From the NCBI GenBank assembly GCA_016795505.1, contig JAEUHH010000010.1, positions 38,271 through 102,270 on the forward strand: a stretch of 64,000 nt of DNA, given 5' to 3'. Below the pieces are notes generated by a model, which worked only from the letters and a program-made list of their open reading frames with translations, did no database searches and was not told the origin of the DNA. Position numbers and translations under genes: made by a program. Positions 52,593 to 61,011 of this stretch are shown one piece after another. Positions within the stretch are counted from its first letter, which is position 1, and the number at the start of each line of letters is the position of its first letter. The stretch comes from Verrucomicrobiales bacterium. GTDB taxonomy: Bacteria > Verrucomicrobiota > Verrucomicrobiia > Verrucomicrobiales > DEV007.

Positions 52593-52981
52593 AAAATCCG
52601 GTCCGTGGCATCCACTCCGGGGATGTCCCGGAAGTGTCCGTCATACGTCAAGATGACGGCTCCGATATGGTTCGCGCACACCGCGATGTGGATATCCTGG
52701 AGAGGCAGGATTTTCCCCCGTCGGTCGAGGTGCCAGGCCAGCTCGCGGGTTTCCTCCCAGCGTTTGTGGTTCGAGTCCACATAGAGCATCACCGACCAGG
52801 CGCTGGCGTAGCGGTCCAGCCATTTCCGATGCCGGAGTCCGCGGCCGACCTCCGCCTGGACAATGCCGCAAGTGGCGATGTCCCGCGTCTCCGCGAGGAA
52901 AGACAGGACTTGGAGCGGATCGTGGCCGTGTCGCGCCTGCCGGATATACCAACTGCTGTCGACCAGAATGGGGCGGCTCAT
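52589..52981 (-). CDS. vapC: VapC-type PIN ribonuclease toxin
   Basis: 130 aa. PIN domain with ILVDSSWYIRQAR (Asp8), GIVQAEVGRGL (Glu near 43) and DIHIAVCANHIGAVILTYDGHFRDIPG (acidic residues near 96 and 114). Its start overlaps the stop of vapB by 4 bp. Its stop touches the SET gene's stop on the other strand. All catalytic acidic positions look present. Confidence 0.87.
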   Translation of the reverse strand: MSRPILVDSSWYIRQARHGHDPLQVLSFLAETRDIATCGIVQAEVGRGLRHRKWLDRYASAWSVMLYVDSNHKRWEETRELAWHLDRRGKILPLQDIHIAVCANHIGAVILTYDGHFRDIPGVDATDRIF

Positions 52982-53238
52982 GGCGCGGGGTCGCTGTGGG
53001 TGCCGTAGGGTGCGCCCGGCTCGGCCGCGCGCAGGCCGATCGGGTCGGAGGCGGAGTCGAACATGGACCGCAGCTCGTCGGGACTGGCGCCCAGACCCTC
53101 ACGCAAGACGCTGATGAGCCGGGATTTCCGGTCGATCTCGCGCAGGGCGTAGTGAATCGCTTCGGTCTTGGTGGCGGACCCGGTGATCTCGACCACCCGG
53201 TCGAGGAGGGCTTCGTCAATATTCAGGGTGATCTTCAT
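52978..53238 (-). CDS. vapB: VapB-type antitoxin
   Basis: 86 aa from the ATG at 53238. N-terminal MKITLNIDEALLDRVVEITGSATKTEAIHYALREI is the ribbon-helix-helix/AHH pattern of type II VapB antitoxins; the C-terminal tail should wrap VapC. Overlaps vapC by 4 bp. An ATG at 53253 would add five residues. Confidence 0.85.
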   Translation of the reverse strand: MKITLNIDEALLDRVVEITGSATKTEAIHYALREIDRKSRLISVLREGLGASPDELRSMFDSASDPIGLRAAEPGAPYGTHSDPAP

Positions 53239-53291
53239 ACAGACTCGATACACGCATTAGATGTATATGTCAAGTATGATCCCGGCGGTCC

Positions 53292-54251
53292 TCACTTTTT
53301 CGGTTCGGCCGGCTCGGGAGCCGGGGCGGGAGTGCCGGCGCCGCCGAATTCGCCCCGGTCGTAGCGTGCCCAGAAGTCGTCGGGGGCCAGGAGGGTGCTC
53401 ATGTCCTCCTCAAACTCCACGCCGATCTGCTGCATGGTGGGAATCCGCCGCATCGCATCGACGCCCTTTTCCACGGTGGCCGGAGTGAAGACCAGCCGCG
53501 TCAGCGGCAGGCTGGCCAGCGGGGTGAGGTCCTTGACCGGCGTTTCGCCCACATGGATGCGCTGGAGACTGCGCAGGGTGGCGAGGGGCTGGAGATTTTC
53601 CACCCGGGTGCGGTGGAGGGTCAGACTGACGAGGCCTGTGGTCGCGAGGGGCGACACATCGGTGACGGGCAGCTCGGACAGCCAGAGCATTTTCACCGGC
53701 ATGCCGGCCAGCGGGGTCAGGTCGGAGACCCGGCAGCCGATCAGGTTCATCTCTTCGATCGGGAGGCCCTTCAGCGGGCCGAGGTCTTTGACGTTGGTGG
53801 CGGTGAGATAGAGTTTTTGCAGGGTGCTGTTGCCGGCGAGCGGGGACAGATCCTCGACGCCGCTGCCTTCGAGGAACAGCTCCATCAGGGGCATGCCTTT
53901 CACCACCGAGATGTCGGTCACGGGGCACTCCATCAGGTCCAGCATGCGCAGCGGCATGCCGGCCAGCATGGAAATGTCGGAGACGCCGCAGTTCCCCAGG
54001 GCCACCACCTCCGGCTGGCCGGTGGGCGTGATCTGGAAGGTGCCGTTGCCGGTGTAGCCCGGATTCTTCTCGCGGATGGCCCGGTGCAGCGCGACCTCGC
54101 TCCAGACCGTCGGGGCGGCCGGAGCGGCGGCTTCGGTGGCGGGCGGGTTTTCCGCGGCTTTTTCGGCCGGTTCATCACCGCCGCCGCAGGAAATCAGGCC
54201 GGCACTGGCCACCGGGCCGAGGAACAGACAAATCACGTGGGGAATTCTCAT
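53292..54251 (-). CDS. Leucine-rich-repeat lipoprotein
   Basis: 319 aa from the ATG at 54251. The signal peptide ends at a lipobox (AGLISC, Cys near residue 22), then an Ala/Glu/Pro-rich linker and about eight 21-23-residue repeats of the internalin/SDS22 style (VSDLTPLAGMPVKMLWLSELPVTDVSPLATTG). Outer-membrane or periplasmic anchoring is inferred from the lipobox. Probable binding protein; the partner is unknown. Confidence 0.8.
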   Translation of the reverse strand: MRIPHVICLFLGPVASAGLISCGGGDEPAEKAAENPPATEAAAPAAPTVWSEVALHRAIREKNPGYTGNGTFQITPTGQPEVVALGNCGVSDISMLAGMPLRMLDLMECPVTDISVVKGMPLMELFLEGSGVEDLSPLAGNSTLQKLYLTATNVKDLGPLKGLPIEEMNLIGCRVSDLTPLAGMPVKMLWLSELPVTDVSPLATTGLVSLTLHRTRVENLQPLATLRSLQRIHVGETPVKDLTPLASLPLTRLVFTPATVEKGVDAMRRIPTMQQIGVEFEEDMSTLLAPDDFWARYDRGEFGGAGTPAPAPEPAEPKK

Positions 54252-54343
54252 CCGCCGAGTGTGGGACCGCCGGCCGGGCTTTGCAAGACACTTGCGGGTT
54301 GCGCTCCGGGGCGGGGGAGACACATTGGCAGCCCACCACTCCC

Positions 54344-55171
54344 ATGAAAGACTATCGCCTGAAACGCCTGTTCAACGCCAAATCCGGTCGCTGCTTCGAT
54401 GTGGCGGTCGACCACGGCTTTTTCAACGAGCCCGGATTCCTCAAGGGCATCGAGTCCATGCCGAAAACCATCGAGACCCTCGTCGCCGCCGGTCCCGATG
54501 CCATCCAGCTCACCGTCGGCCAGGCCCGGCACCTCCAGGCCATCGCCGGCCGCTTGAAACCCTCGCTCGTGCTCCGCGTCGATACGGCCAACATCTACGG
54601 CAAAGCCCTGCCGGATTACCGTTTCAGCGCCATGATCGAGGAGGCCGCCCTCCAGGCTGTCCAACTCGATGCCGCCTGCGTCTGCGTGAATCTGTTCCAG
54701 ATCCCCGGCGCGCCCGACGTGACCGGTCAGTGCGTGGACAACATCCTGCGCCTGAAGGTCGATTGCGACCGCTACGGGATGCCGATGATGGTCGAGCCCC
54801 TCGTCTTTGCCCCCAACGACCAGGCCGGCGGCTACATGGTCGATGGCGATGTGGTGAAAATCATGCACCTCGTCCGGCAGGCGGTGGAACTCGGCGCCGA
54901 CATCATCAAGGCCGATCCGACCGACGACGTCAGCCTTTACCACCAGGTCGTCGAGACCGCCGGCGGCATCCCCGTGCTCGTCCGTGGCGGTGGCCGGGTG
55001 CCCGACCGCGAGATTCTGGAGCGCACCGCCGGCCTGCTCGGCCAGGGCGTCCACGGCATCGTCTATGGGCGCAACGTGATCCAGCACGAGAAACCGGCCG
55101 GCATCACCCGCGCCCTCATGGCCATGCTGCACGACGGCGCCGGCGTGGACGAGGCTCTGGGGCTGATCTGA
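54344..55171 (+). CDS. Class I aldolase (DeoC/FbaB/LacD-type)
   Basis: 275 aa from the ATG at 54344; an upstream in-frame start lies before a Pro-rich lead. TIM-barrel aldolase: FDVAVDHGFFNEPGF, PSLVLRVDTANIYG, then ELGADIIKADPTDDVS with the Schiff-base Lys candidate, GIPVLVRGGGRVPDREILERTAGLLGQGVHGIVYGRNV. The pattern resembles archaeal-type fructose-bisphosphate and related aldolases. The sugar phosphate substrate is not certain. The neighbouring Nudix gene begins 15 bp on. Confidence 0.8.
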   Translation: MKDYRLKRLFNAKSGRCFDVAVDHGFFNEPGFLKGIESMPKTIETLVAAGPDAIQLTVGQARHLQAIAGRLKPSLVLRVDTANIYGKALPDYRFSAMIEEAALQAVQLDAACVCVNLFQIPGAPDVTGQCVDNILRLKVDCDRYGMPMMVEPLVFAPNDQAGGYMVDGDVVKIMHLVRQAVELGADIIKADPTDDVSLYHQVVETAGGIPVLVRGGGRVPDREILERTAGLLGQGVHGIVYGRNVIQHEKPAGITRALMAMLHDGAGVDEALGLI

Positions 55172-55185
55172 CCGGCTGACCGACG

Positions 55186-55683
55186 ATGTCACCCGGCGGA
55201 CCAGACGGCGTCGATTGGAGCGGCTGGCAGCCCAACATGCTGGCCAATCTCGTTTTCGTCGTTCAGGAGGGCCGCGTCCTGCTCATTCACAAGAAGCGCG
55301 GCATCGGCGCGGGGAAAATCAATGGCCCCGGCGGCAAGCTCGAGCCCGGCGAGTCTGCCCGGCAGGCCGCCATCCGCGAGGTCGAGGAGGAACTACTGAT
55401 CACGCCACTCGATCCCGAGGAGATGGGCGTGCTGCGCTTTGCCTTCGTGGATGGCCTGCACCTGCACTGCACCGTCTTTCGCGCCACCCGCTACGCTGGC
55501 ACGCCGACTGAGACGGACGAAGCCACCCCCGAGTGGTTCACCTTCGACGCCGTGCCCTACGACCGCATGTGGGCCGATGACATCCACTGGCTGCCCGGAA
55601 TGCTGGCCGGGCGCAAATTCGACGCCTGGTTCGCCTTTGACGGCGAGACCATGCTCAGCCAGCGCATCGAGTGGCATGCCTGA
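55186..55683 (+). CDS. Nudix hydrolase, MutT/MTH1-like
   Basis: 165 aa. Nudix box in GGKLEPGESARQAAIREVEEEL (about residues 48-69), preceded by KKRGIGAGKINGPGG, as in oxidised-purine nucleotide pyrophosphatases (MTH1-type). It may cleanse 8-oxo-dGTP or related nucleotides. Likely co-transcribed with the aldolase gene. Confidence 0.87.
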   Translation: MSPGGPDGVDWSGWQPNMLANLVFVVQEGRVLLIHKKRGIGAGKINGPGGKLEPGESARQAAIREVEEELLITPLDPEEMGVLRFAFVDGLHLHCTVFRATRYAGTPTETDEATPEWFTFDAVPYDRMWADDIHWLPGMLAGRKFDAWFAFDGETMLSQRIEWHA

Positions 55684-55688
55684 CCGGC

Positions 55689-56639
55689 TCAGCCGGACTC
55701 CGGCATGAAGGTCGGCATCACGATACCCTCGATCGGCTGCTTTTCCCCCAGCACCTGGGCGAAATGCAGCTCGCAATTCCGCGCCCCCAGCTCGTAGAGC
55801 CGCCGCGTCAGCGAGGGCTGGTCGGCCGGCACCAGAAAGACCGGCTGCCTCCCCGCGTAGCGATTCAACTGGGAAACGATCAATGCCAGCGCCGCCTCCT
55901 CCGTCCGGGCCACACCCGGGCCGATCAGCTTGCTGCCCGGGTGGTCCACCGACACCAGAAAGCCGTCGATGCCGTCCGAGGTACCGCTGTCGATGACCAG
56001 GGTCTTCCAGATGCCACTGTCGTTTTCGATGAAATAGCAGTAGTCCCGCTCCCGCGAGATCCCGCTGATCTCGAACTCCAGCGCGCCCATCCAGGACACG
56101 TCCTCCAGATCCGCCTCGCGCACCCGGCGCGTGTCGATCCCGTGCTCCGCTGCGTCGATTCCCCCCCGCGGCACCGGCATCGTGAGATCCTGGTAGACCG
56201 CGTAGGGGGCGAAGCCGTAGCGCGTGTAGAGCGAGAATGAGTCGAGATTCAGCGCGCTCGACACCAGCCGGAGCGGCATCCTGCTGCGCTCGGCAAAGGC
56301 GATGATCTCCCGGAGGATCGCCCCTGCCACCCCGCTGCCGAAGTGGTTCGGGTGGACATTCATGATGCCCAGCGACACATGGGTCTCGCGGGGATGGAAA
56401 AAGCACGAGCCGATGATCCGTCCCGTCTCGCGATGTTGTGCCACCAGACCGCAGCCCGGATCGAGATCCTCATAGACCTCGCAGAACAGCCGGCACACCT
56501 CCGGTCCGCCGGTGAAGATCGAGTGGCCCCGGTTGATTTCGTACCAGGTGTTGGTGGAGAGATAGATCAGCTCCGCCACCTCGGTCCAGTCGGACCGTTC
56601 GAGGGGGCGCAGTTCGAAGATGGGATCGGGTTTTGGCAT
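55689..56639 (-). CDS. GNAT family N-acetyltransferase, two-domain
   Basis: 316 aa. The acetyl-CoA-binding core is SLGIMNVHPNHFGSGVAGAILREIIAF (about residues 90-116), followed by LYTRYGFAPYAVYQD. A second, C-terminal half (EEAALALIVSQLNRYAGRQPVFLVPADQPSLTRRLYELGARNCELHF) is a GNAT-like fold. Substrate unknown. Confidence 0.83.
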   Translation of the reverse strand: MPKPDPIFELRPLERSDWTEVAELIYLSTNTWYEINRGHSIFTGGPEVCRLFCEVYEDLDPGCGLVAQHRETGRIIGSCFFHPRETHVSLGIMNVHPNHFGSGVAGAILREIIAFAERSRMPLRLVSSALNLDSFSLYTRYGFAPYAVYQDLTMPVPRGGIDAAEHGIDTRRVREADLEDVSWMGALEFEISGISRERDYCYFIENDSGIWKTLVIDSGTSDGIDGFLVSVDHPGSKLIGPGVARTEEAALALIVSQLNRYAGRQPVFLVPADQPSLTRRLYELGARNCELHFAQVLGEKQPIEGIVMPTFMPESG

Positions 56640-56686
56640 GTCGGGCTCTGTGGTAAGGAAAAGTGAACCACTTTGTCGAGCGAATT

Positions 56687-56731
56687 CCGATGAGACAGGG
56701 TTCGATCGGCGATGAGACAGGGTTCGATCGG
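56687..56731 (-). repeat. Dispersed 22-bp repeat, tandem pair (locus 6)
   Basis: Two identical units in reverse orientation, each with CCGATGAGACAGGG then TTCGATCGG, in the spacer between the GNAT gene and the PSD cytochrome gene. An in-frame ATG at 56712 lies inside the repeat but is not taken as the gene start. Confidence 0.88.
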
Positions 56732-56825
56732 AGAAAGGGTGGCCGGGACTGGCGGACTACCGGAGTTGCGGCATTGCCGGGCGGGCGGATCGGTGCGTCC
56801 TTTTTCCCAAATGGATCGCCTGCCC

Positions 56826-59800
56826 ATGAACATTTCCCCCCGAGCGATCGCCGTGTCCGCGTGGCTGGGCTGCTGCCTGTCGGTGGCGGCGTCGGCAGCC
56901 GACGGAACGGCGCTGAGTTTCAACCGCGATATCCGGCCCATCCTGTCGGAAAATTGCTTCGCCTGTCATGGCTTCGACGCGAAAAAGCGCGAGGCGGACC
57001 TGCGGCTCGACACCGCCGAGGGCGCCACGGCCGATCTGGGCGGCTATCAGGCCATCAAGCCGGGCGATCCCGCTGCCAGCGAGGCCTGGCAGCGCATTTT
57101 GTCCACCGATCCGGACGAGGTGATGCCCCCGCCGAAATCCCACAAATCCCTGACCTCCGCCCAAAAGGACATCCTGAAGCGCTGGATCGAACAGGGCGCG
57201 CCCTACGAGCGGCACTGGTCGCTGGAGCGTCCCGTCCGGCCCGCGGCGCCGGGTCCCGACGGACATCCGGTCGATGCGTTTCTGGAAAAACGTCAGTCGG
57301 TCGACCGGCTGGCGTTCCTGCCCGAGGCGGACCGGGCGACCCTGATCCGGCGGGTGGCCTTCACCCTGACCGGCCTGCCGCCGACGCTGGCGGAGATCGA
57401 CGCGTTTGAAAACGACGCCTCGCCCACCGCCTACGAAGCCATGGTGGATCGCTACCTGAAATCACCGCGCTTCGGCGAGGAAATGGCCCGCCACTGGCTC
57501 GATGTGGCCCGCTACGGCGACACCCACGGCCTGCACCTCGACAATGAGCGCCACATGTGGGCCTACCGCGACTGGGTGGTGAAGGCGTTCAATGAAAATC
57601 TGCCGTTCGACCAGTTCACCATCTGGCAGCTCGCCGGTGACCTGCTGCCCGAGCCGACTCCGGACCAGCTCACTGCCACCGGCTTCAACCGGTGCAACGT
57701 CACCACCAGCGAGGGCGGGGCCATCGACGAGGAGTATCGCCACCTCTACGCCGTGGATCGCGCCGCCACCACCACCGTCGCCTGGCTGGGCGTCACCGGG
57801 GGCTGTGCCCAGTGCCACGATCACAAATACGACCCGCTCACAATGCGGGATTTCTACTCGCTCTACTCATTTTTCTACAGCGCGGCCGATCCGGCCATGG
57901 ATGGCAACATCGCGAAGACCGCGCCGACCATCAAGCTGCCCGCGCCGGGCCAGCAGGAGGTGCTCGATCAGGCGCGCCGCGATGAGGCCGCGAAGCGCAC
58001 CGCCCTCGACGCCGTGCCGCTGCCCGCTTATGCCGAACCCGCCGCCGGGGCTCCCGCCGTGGCGCGGACGCAGGTCATTTTCGACGACGCCTTCCCGCTG
58101 GGAGCCGAATTGCGCAATACCTCGCGGAATGCCGCCGTGTGGCTCGACCGGCCCGATTTTGGCGCCCCCTCCGGCCGCCGGGTGCTGGAGCAGAGCAACG
58201 GGCAGTTCTTCGAGCACATCATCACCCCGGGACTCATCCCGGTGACCATCCCCGAAAAAAATCCCCGCCTCGAGATCGCCGTCCGGCCTGATCCGCTCAG
58301 CCCGCCGCAGGTGCTGTCGCTGGTGGTGAATGGCCGGCGCCTTTACTGGGGCGATGCCGAGGCGCTGCTAGTTTACAATGCCGGCGCGCCCGCCCAGGTC
58401 GTCGCCATGGGACCGCTGCCCGAGCCGGGCCGCTGGACCACGCTGTCCGTCGACCCCGTCGCCGTGCTCGGGCTGGCTCCGGGCTCGCGCCTGTCCACCC
58501 TGTCCGTGCAGCAGGTCGGCGGACGGGTCACCTGGGACCGCTGTGTCGTCACCGGTGAGATTTCCCCCGCCAAAGACCCGCTCGCCTCCTTCGCGCTGTG
58601 GTGGAAGAGCCATGGCAAGAAAAAGCCCGCCGACCTGCCCGAGCCGCTGGCCACCACGCTGACCACGCCACCCGATCAGGTGACCGATGCCGCCGCGCGC
58701 GAGGCCCTGCTCGCCCATTACCTCCGCCGCGTTGCCCATGCCGAGGCCGCCGGACCCGTCGCCGCGCCGCGCCGTGAGTGGGAGACCGCCCGCGTCGCCA
58801 GTCTCGCCGCCGACGAGGCCATCCCGACCACCTTTGTCTTTGGCGATTTGCCGCAGCCGCGCGAGACCTTCATCGCCGAGCGGGGCCAGTACAACAAGCC
58901 CGGGGAAAAGGTCGAGCCCGCCATTCCCGTCAGCTTCGGCCCCTTCCGCGCCCCGGAGCCGCCCCGCCGGCTCACCCGCCTCGATCTCGCCCGCTGGCTC
59001 GTCGCGCCGGAGCATCCCCTCACCGCGCGGGTGACGGTGAACCGGTTCTGGCAGCAGGTCTTTGGCGTCGGCTTGGTGAAAACCAGCCACGATTTCGGCT
59101 CCCAGGGCGAACCGCCGAGCCACCCCGAGTTGCTCGACTGGCTGGCGGTGCAGTTCCAGGAGAGCGGATGGGACGTGAAACGGCTCATCAAGGAACTCGT
59201 GATGACCCGCGCCTTCCGCCAGAGCTACCGCGCCACCGACGGGCTGCTCGCCCTCGATCCGGAAAACCGCCTGCTTGCCCGCGCCCCGCGCATCCGCCTC
59301 GATGCCGAGCAGATCCGCGACAATGCCCTGTTCGTCAGCGGTCTGATCAATCTCCAGATGGGCGGTCGCGGCGCCCGCACCTACCAGCCGCCGAATATCT
59401 GGGAGCCCGTCGGCTACGGCGACAGCAACACCCGCTACTACCTCCAGGACCACGGCGAGGCCCTCTACCGGCGCAGCCTGTATTGCTTCCTGAAGCGCAC
59501 CGCCCCGCCGCCCTTCATGAGCAATTTCGACGCGCCCAACCGCGAGCAGAGCTGCACCCGTCGCGAGCGCAACAACACCCCCATGCAGGCCCTGCAACTT
59601 CTCAACGACGTGCAGCATTTCGAAGCCGCCCGCGCCCTCGCCGAGCGCGTCCTGGCCGAGGGCGGGGCGGACGACGCCTCGCGCCTGCGGTGGCTGTTCC
59701 GCACCGTCCTGAGCCGCGAGCCCGACGGCAAAGAGAGCGGCCTGCTGGCCGCCGCCCTCACCGAGCAGCGCTACCTCGCCGCAGCCGACCTCCCGGCCGC

Positions 59801-59924
59801 CGAGAAAGTGGTCCGCTCCGGAGAATCCCGGCCGAAAAACCTCGCGCCCGCCCCGGAGACCGCCGCCTGGACCCTCGTGGCCAATCTGGTGCTCAACCTC
59901 GACGAGACCGTGACGCGGAATTGA
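56826..59924 (+). CDS. PSD-type cytochrome, DUF1549/DUF1553 protein with internal insert
   Basis: 1032 aa from the ATG at 56826 (56811 is an alternative). Signal peptide (about residues 5-25); cytochrome domain with CFACH (about 46-50); DUF1549 with FTLTGLPPTLAEIDAFE, HWLDVARYGDTHGLH and heme-type CAQCH followed by DHKYDP; a beta-rich insert (about 420-590, VIFDDAFPLGAELRN to TWDRCVVTGEIS) that could be a carbohydrate-binding or concanavalin-like fold; then DUF1553. Unlike the copy at 15994, no DUF1501 follows. Start near a repeat pair. Confidence 0.86.
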   Translation: MNISPRAIAVSAWLGCCLSVAASAADGTALSFNRDIRPILSENCFACHGFDAKKREADLRLDTAEGATADLGGYQAIKPGDPAASEAWQRILSTDPDEVMPPPKSHKSLTSAQKDILKRWIEQGAPYERHWSLERPVRPAAPGPDGHPVDAFLEKRQSVDRLAFLPEADRATLIRRVAFTLTGLPPTLAEIDAFENDASPTAYEAMVDRYLKSPRFGEEMARHWLDVARYGDTHGLHLDNERHMWAYRDWVVKAFNENLPFDQFTIWQLAGDLLPEPTPDQLTATGFNRCNVTTSEGGAIDEEYRHLYAVDRAATTTVAWLGVTGGCAQCHDHKYDPLTMRDFYSLYSFFYSAADPAMDGNIAKTAPTIKLPAPGQQEVLDQARRDEAAKRTALDAVPLPAYAEPAAGAPAVARTQVIFDDAFPLGAELRNTSRNAAVWLDRPDFGAPSGRRVLEQSNGQFFEHIITPGLIPVTIPEKNPRLEIAVRPDPLSPPQVLSLVVNGRRLYWGDAEALLVYNAGAPAQVVAMGPLPEPGRWTTLSVDPVAVLGLAPGSRLSTLSVQQVGGRVTWDRCVVTGEISPAKDPLASFALWWKSHGKKKPADLPEPLATTLTTPPDQVTDAAAREALLAHYLRRVAHAEAAGPVAAPRREWETARVASLAADEAIPTTFVFGDLPQPRETFIAERGQYNKPGEKVEPAIPVSFGPFRAPEPPRRLTRLDLARWLVAPEHPLTARVTVNRFWQQVFGVGLVKTSHDFGSQGEPPSHPELLDWLAVQFQESGWDVKRLIKELVMTRAFRQSYRATDGLLALDPENRLLARAPRIRLDAEQIRDNALFVSGLINLQMGGRGARTYQPPNIWEPVGYGDSNTRYYLQDHGEALYRRSLYCFLKRTAPPPFMSNFDAPNREQSCTRRERNNTPMQALQLLNDVQHFEAARALAERVLAEGGADDASRLRWLFRTVLSREPDGKESGLLAAALTEQRYLAAADLPAAEKVVRSGESRPKNLAPAPETAAWTLVANLVLNLDETVTRN

Positions 59925-60058
59925 GCGGCGACGGGTTGCCCGTCGCAGCCAACCGCAAATGGGCAACCGTCCGTTTTTGCCTGGCCCGTAGCGGAGCGCC
60001 CGGAAAAGAATGGCAAGCTGGCGCATCGGAAAGGTGAGCGAAAGGTTTTTAGTTGGAA

Positions 60059-60403
60059 ATGAAAACTAAATTTGGGATTGTAATTTGCCTAGCCGTATTG
60101 GCCGCATGTTCGGAAGAACGGGGTGAAAGTTACGTAACTTCAGATCCTGTCGAGTCACTTGCATATATCAGCGCATGTCTGGCATATTATGAGAAGGAGA
60201 ATAAATCGCTTCCTCTGGTAAAGTCGGACCTTTTCAAGTATTGCGATGAGCGGATATGGGAGATTTCCATAGGAGATGAAGTCTATGAGTGGGATTATCA
60301 TCCAGAAGGGATAATTGGGCCTCAGGGAGGTGAGTATATTGTAGTTCCTTCCAAAGAAATGCTTCAAGCTGGAATAGATGGTGGAATACCTAGGTATCGC
60401 TAG
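60059..60403 (+). CDS. Small AT-rich lipoprotein gene, hypothetical
   Basis: 114 aa from the ATG at 60059 (an in-frame TTG at 60053 is possible). The signal ends at a lipobox (VLAAC, about residues 13-17); the mature part is acidic and Tyr-rich (SLAYISACLAYYEKENKSLP, YEWDYHPEGIIGPQGGEYIVVPSKEM). Base composition is clearly AT-richer than neighbours, with unlike codon use, so recent acquisition is likely. No family recognised. Confidence 0.7.
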   Translation: MKTKFGIVICLAVLAACSEERGESYVTSDPVESLAYISACLAYYEKENKSLPLVKSDLFKYCDERIWEISIGDEVYEWDYHPEGIIGPQGGEYIVVPSKEMLQAGIDGGIPRYR

Positions 60404-61011
60404 TTTGGAGGAATTTATTGTGCCGGGAAAATTAAAGAGAAAGGCGCTAAGTGCAAAGAATGAACCCAAAGCGCTCGCGCTATGGCCGATACGTGAAGTG
60501 GCTGCCCGGTAATCATCCGATCTGGACATTTGAGATCTTCGGACCTTTGTTTCGAATGCTGCGTGGGTGATAAGCGGGAGGGTTTTTGAGCCATCGATGC
60601 CGGCTGCATCCTCAATAAAATACGCATCCTCTCTCCATCGCGGAGACCGCCCTCAACGTCCGCCACCGTCCCGACGCGCTGTCGCCTCTCTGCGGCATCG
60701 TGGCCTCCGTCATCTGGCCCACCTCTGCCGAGGCCGCCATGCCGCTGGAGATTCACGGGACCAGAAAACAGCCCCGAGACAGGCAGGCGAATGACCGCCC
60801 GCCTCGTTTCACCCGCCGCTCGGCGAGTGCCCCGGATGGGGCTCCGGCACGGGGCCGATGATCGGGAGCTCTGGCTGGGGATCTGTCTCGCAGGCGCCCG
60901 GCCGGGGCCCGTCACCGCCCGGCCAAGCCCCTTCCGCCCCGCGGATTTCCCCCCAAGTTTGAGCCAAGTTTGAGTTGACCCGCCCGCCCGCGAACCGCAT
61001 CGGTTGCGGCG
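60404..61011. other. Intergenic region with a coding-like remnant
   Basis: 608 bp. The first 150 bp continue the AT-rich composition. From about 60637 to 60840 one plus-strand frame looks coding by composition (IAETALNVRHRPDALSPLCG and onward to RRSASA) but has no plausible start or recognisable family, so it may be a gene remnant. The rest is presumably the asnB promoter region. Confidence 0.35.
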
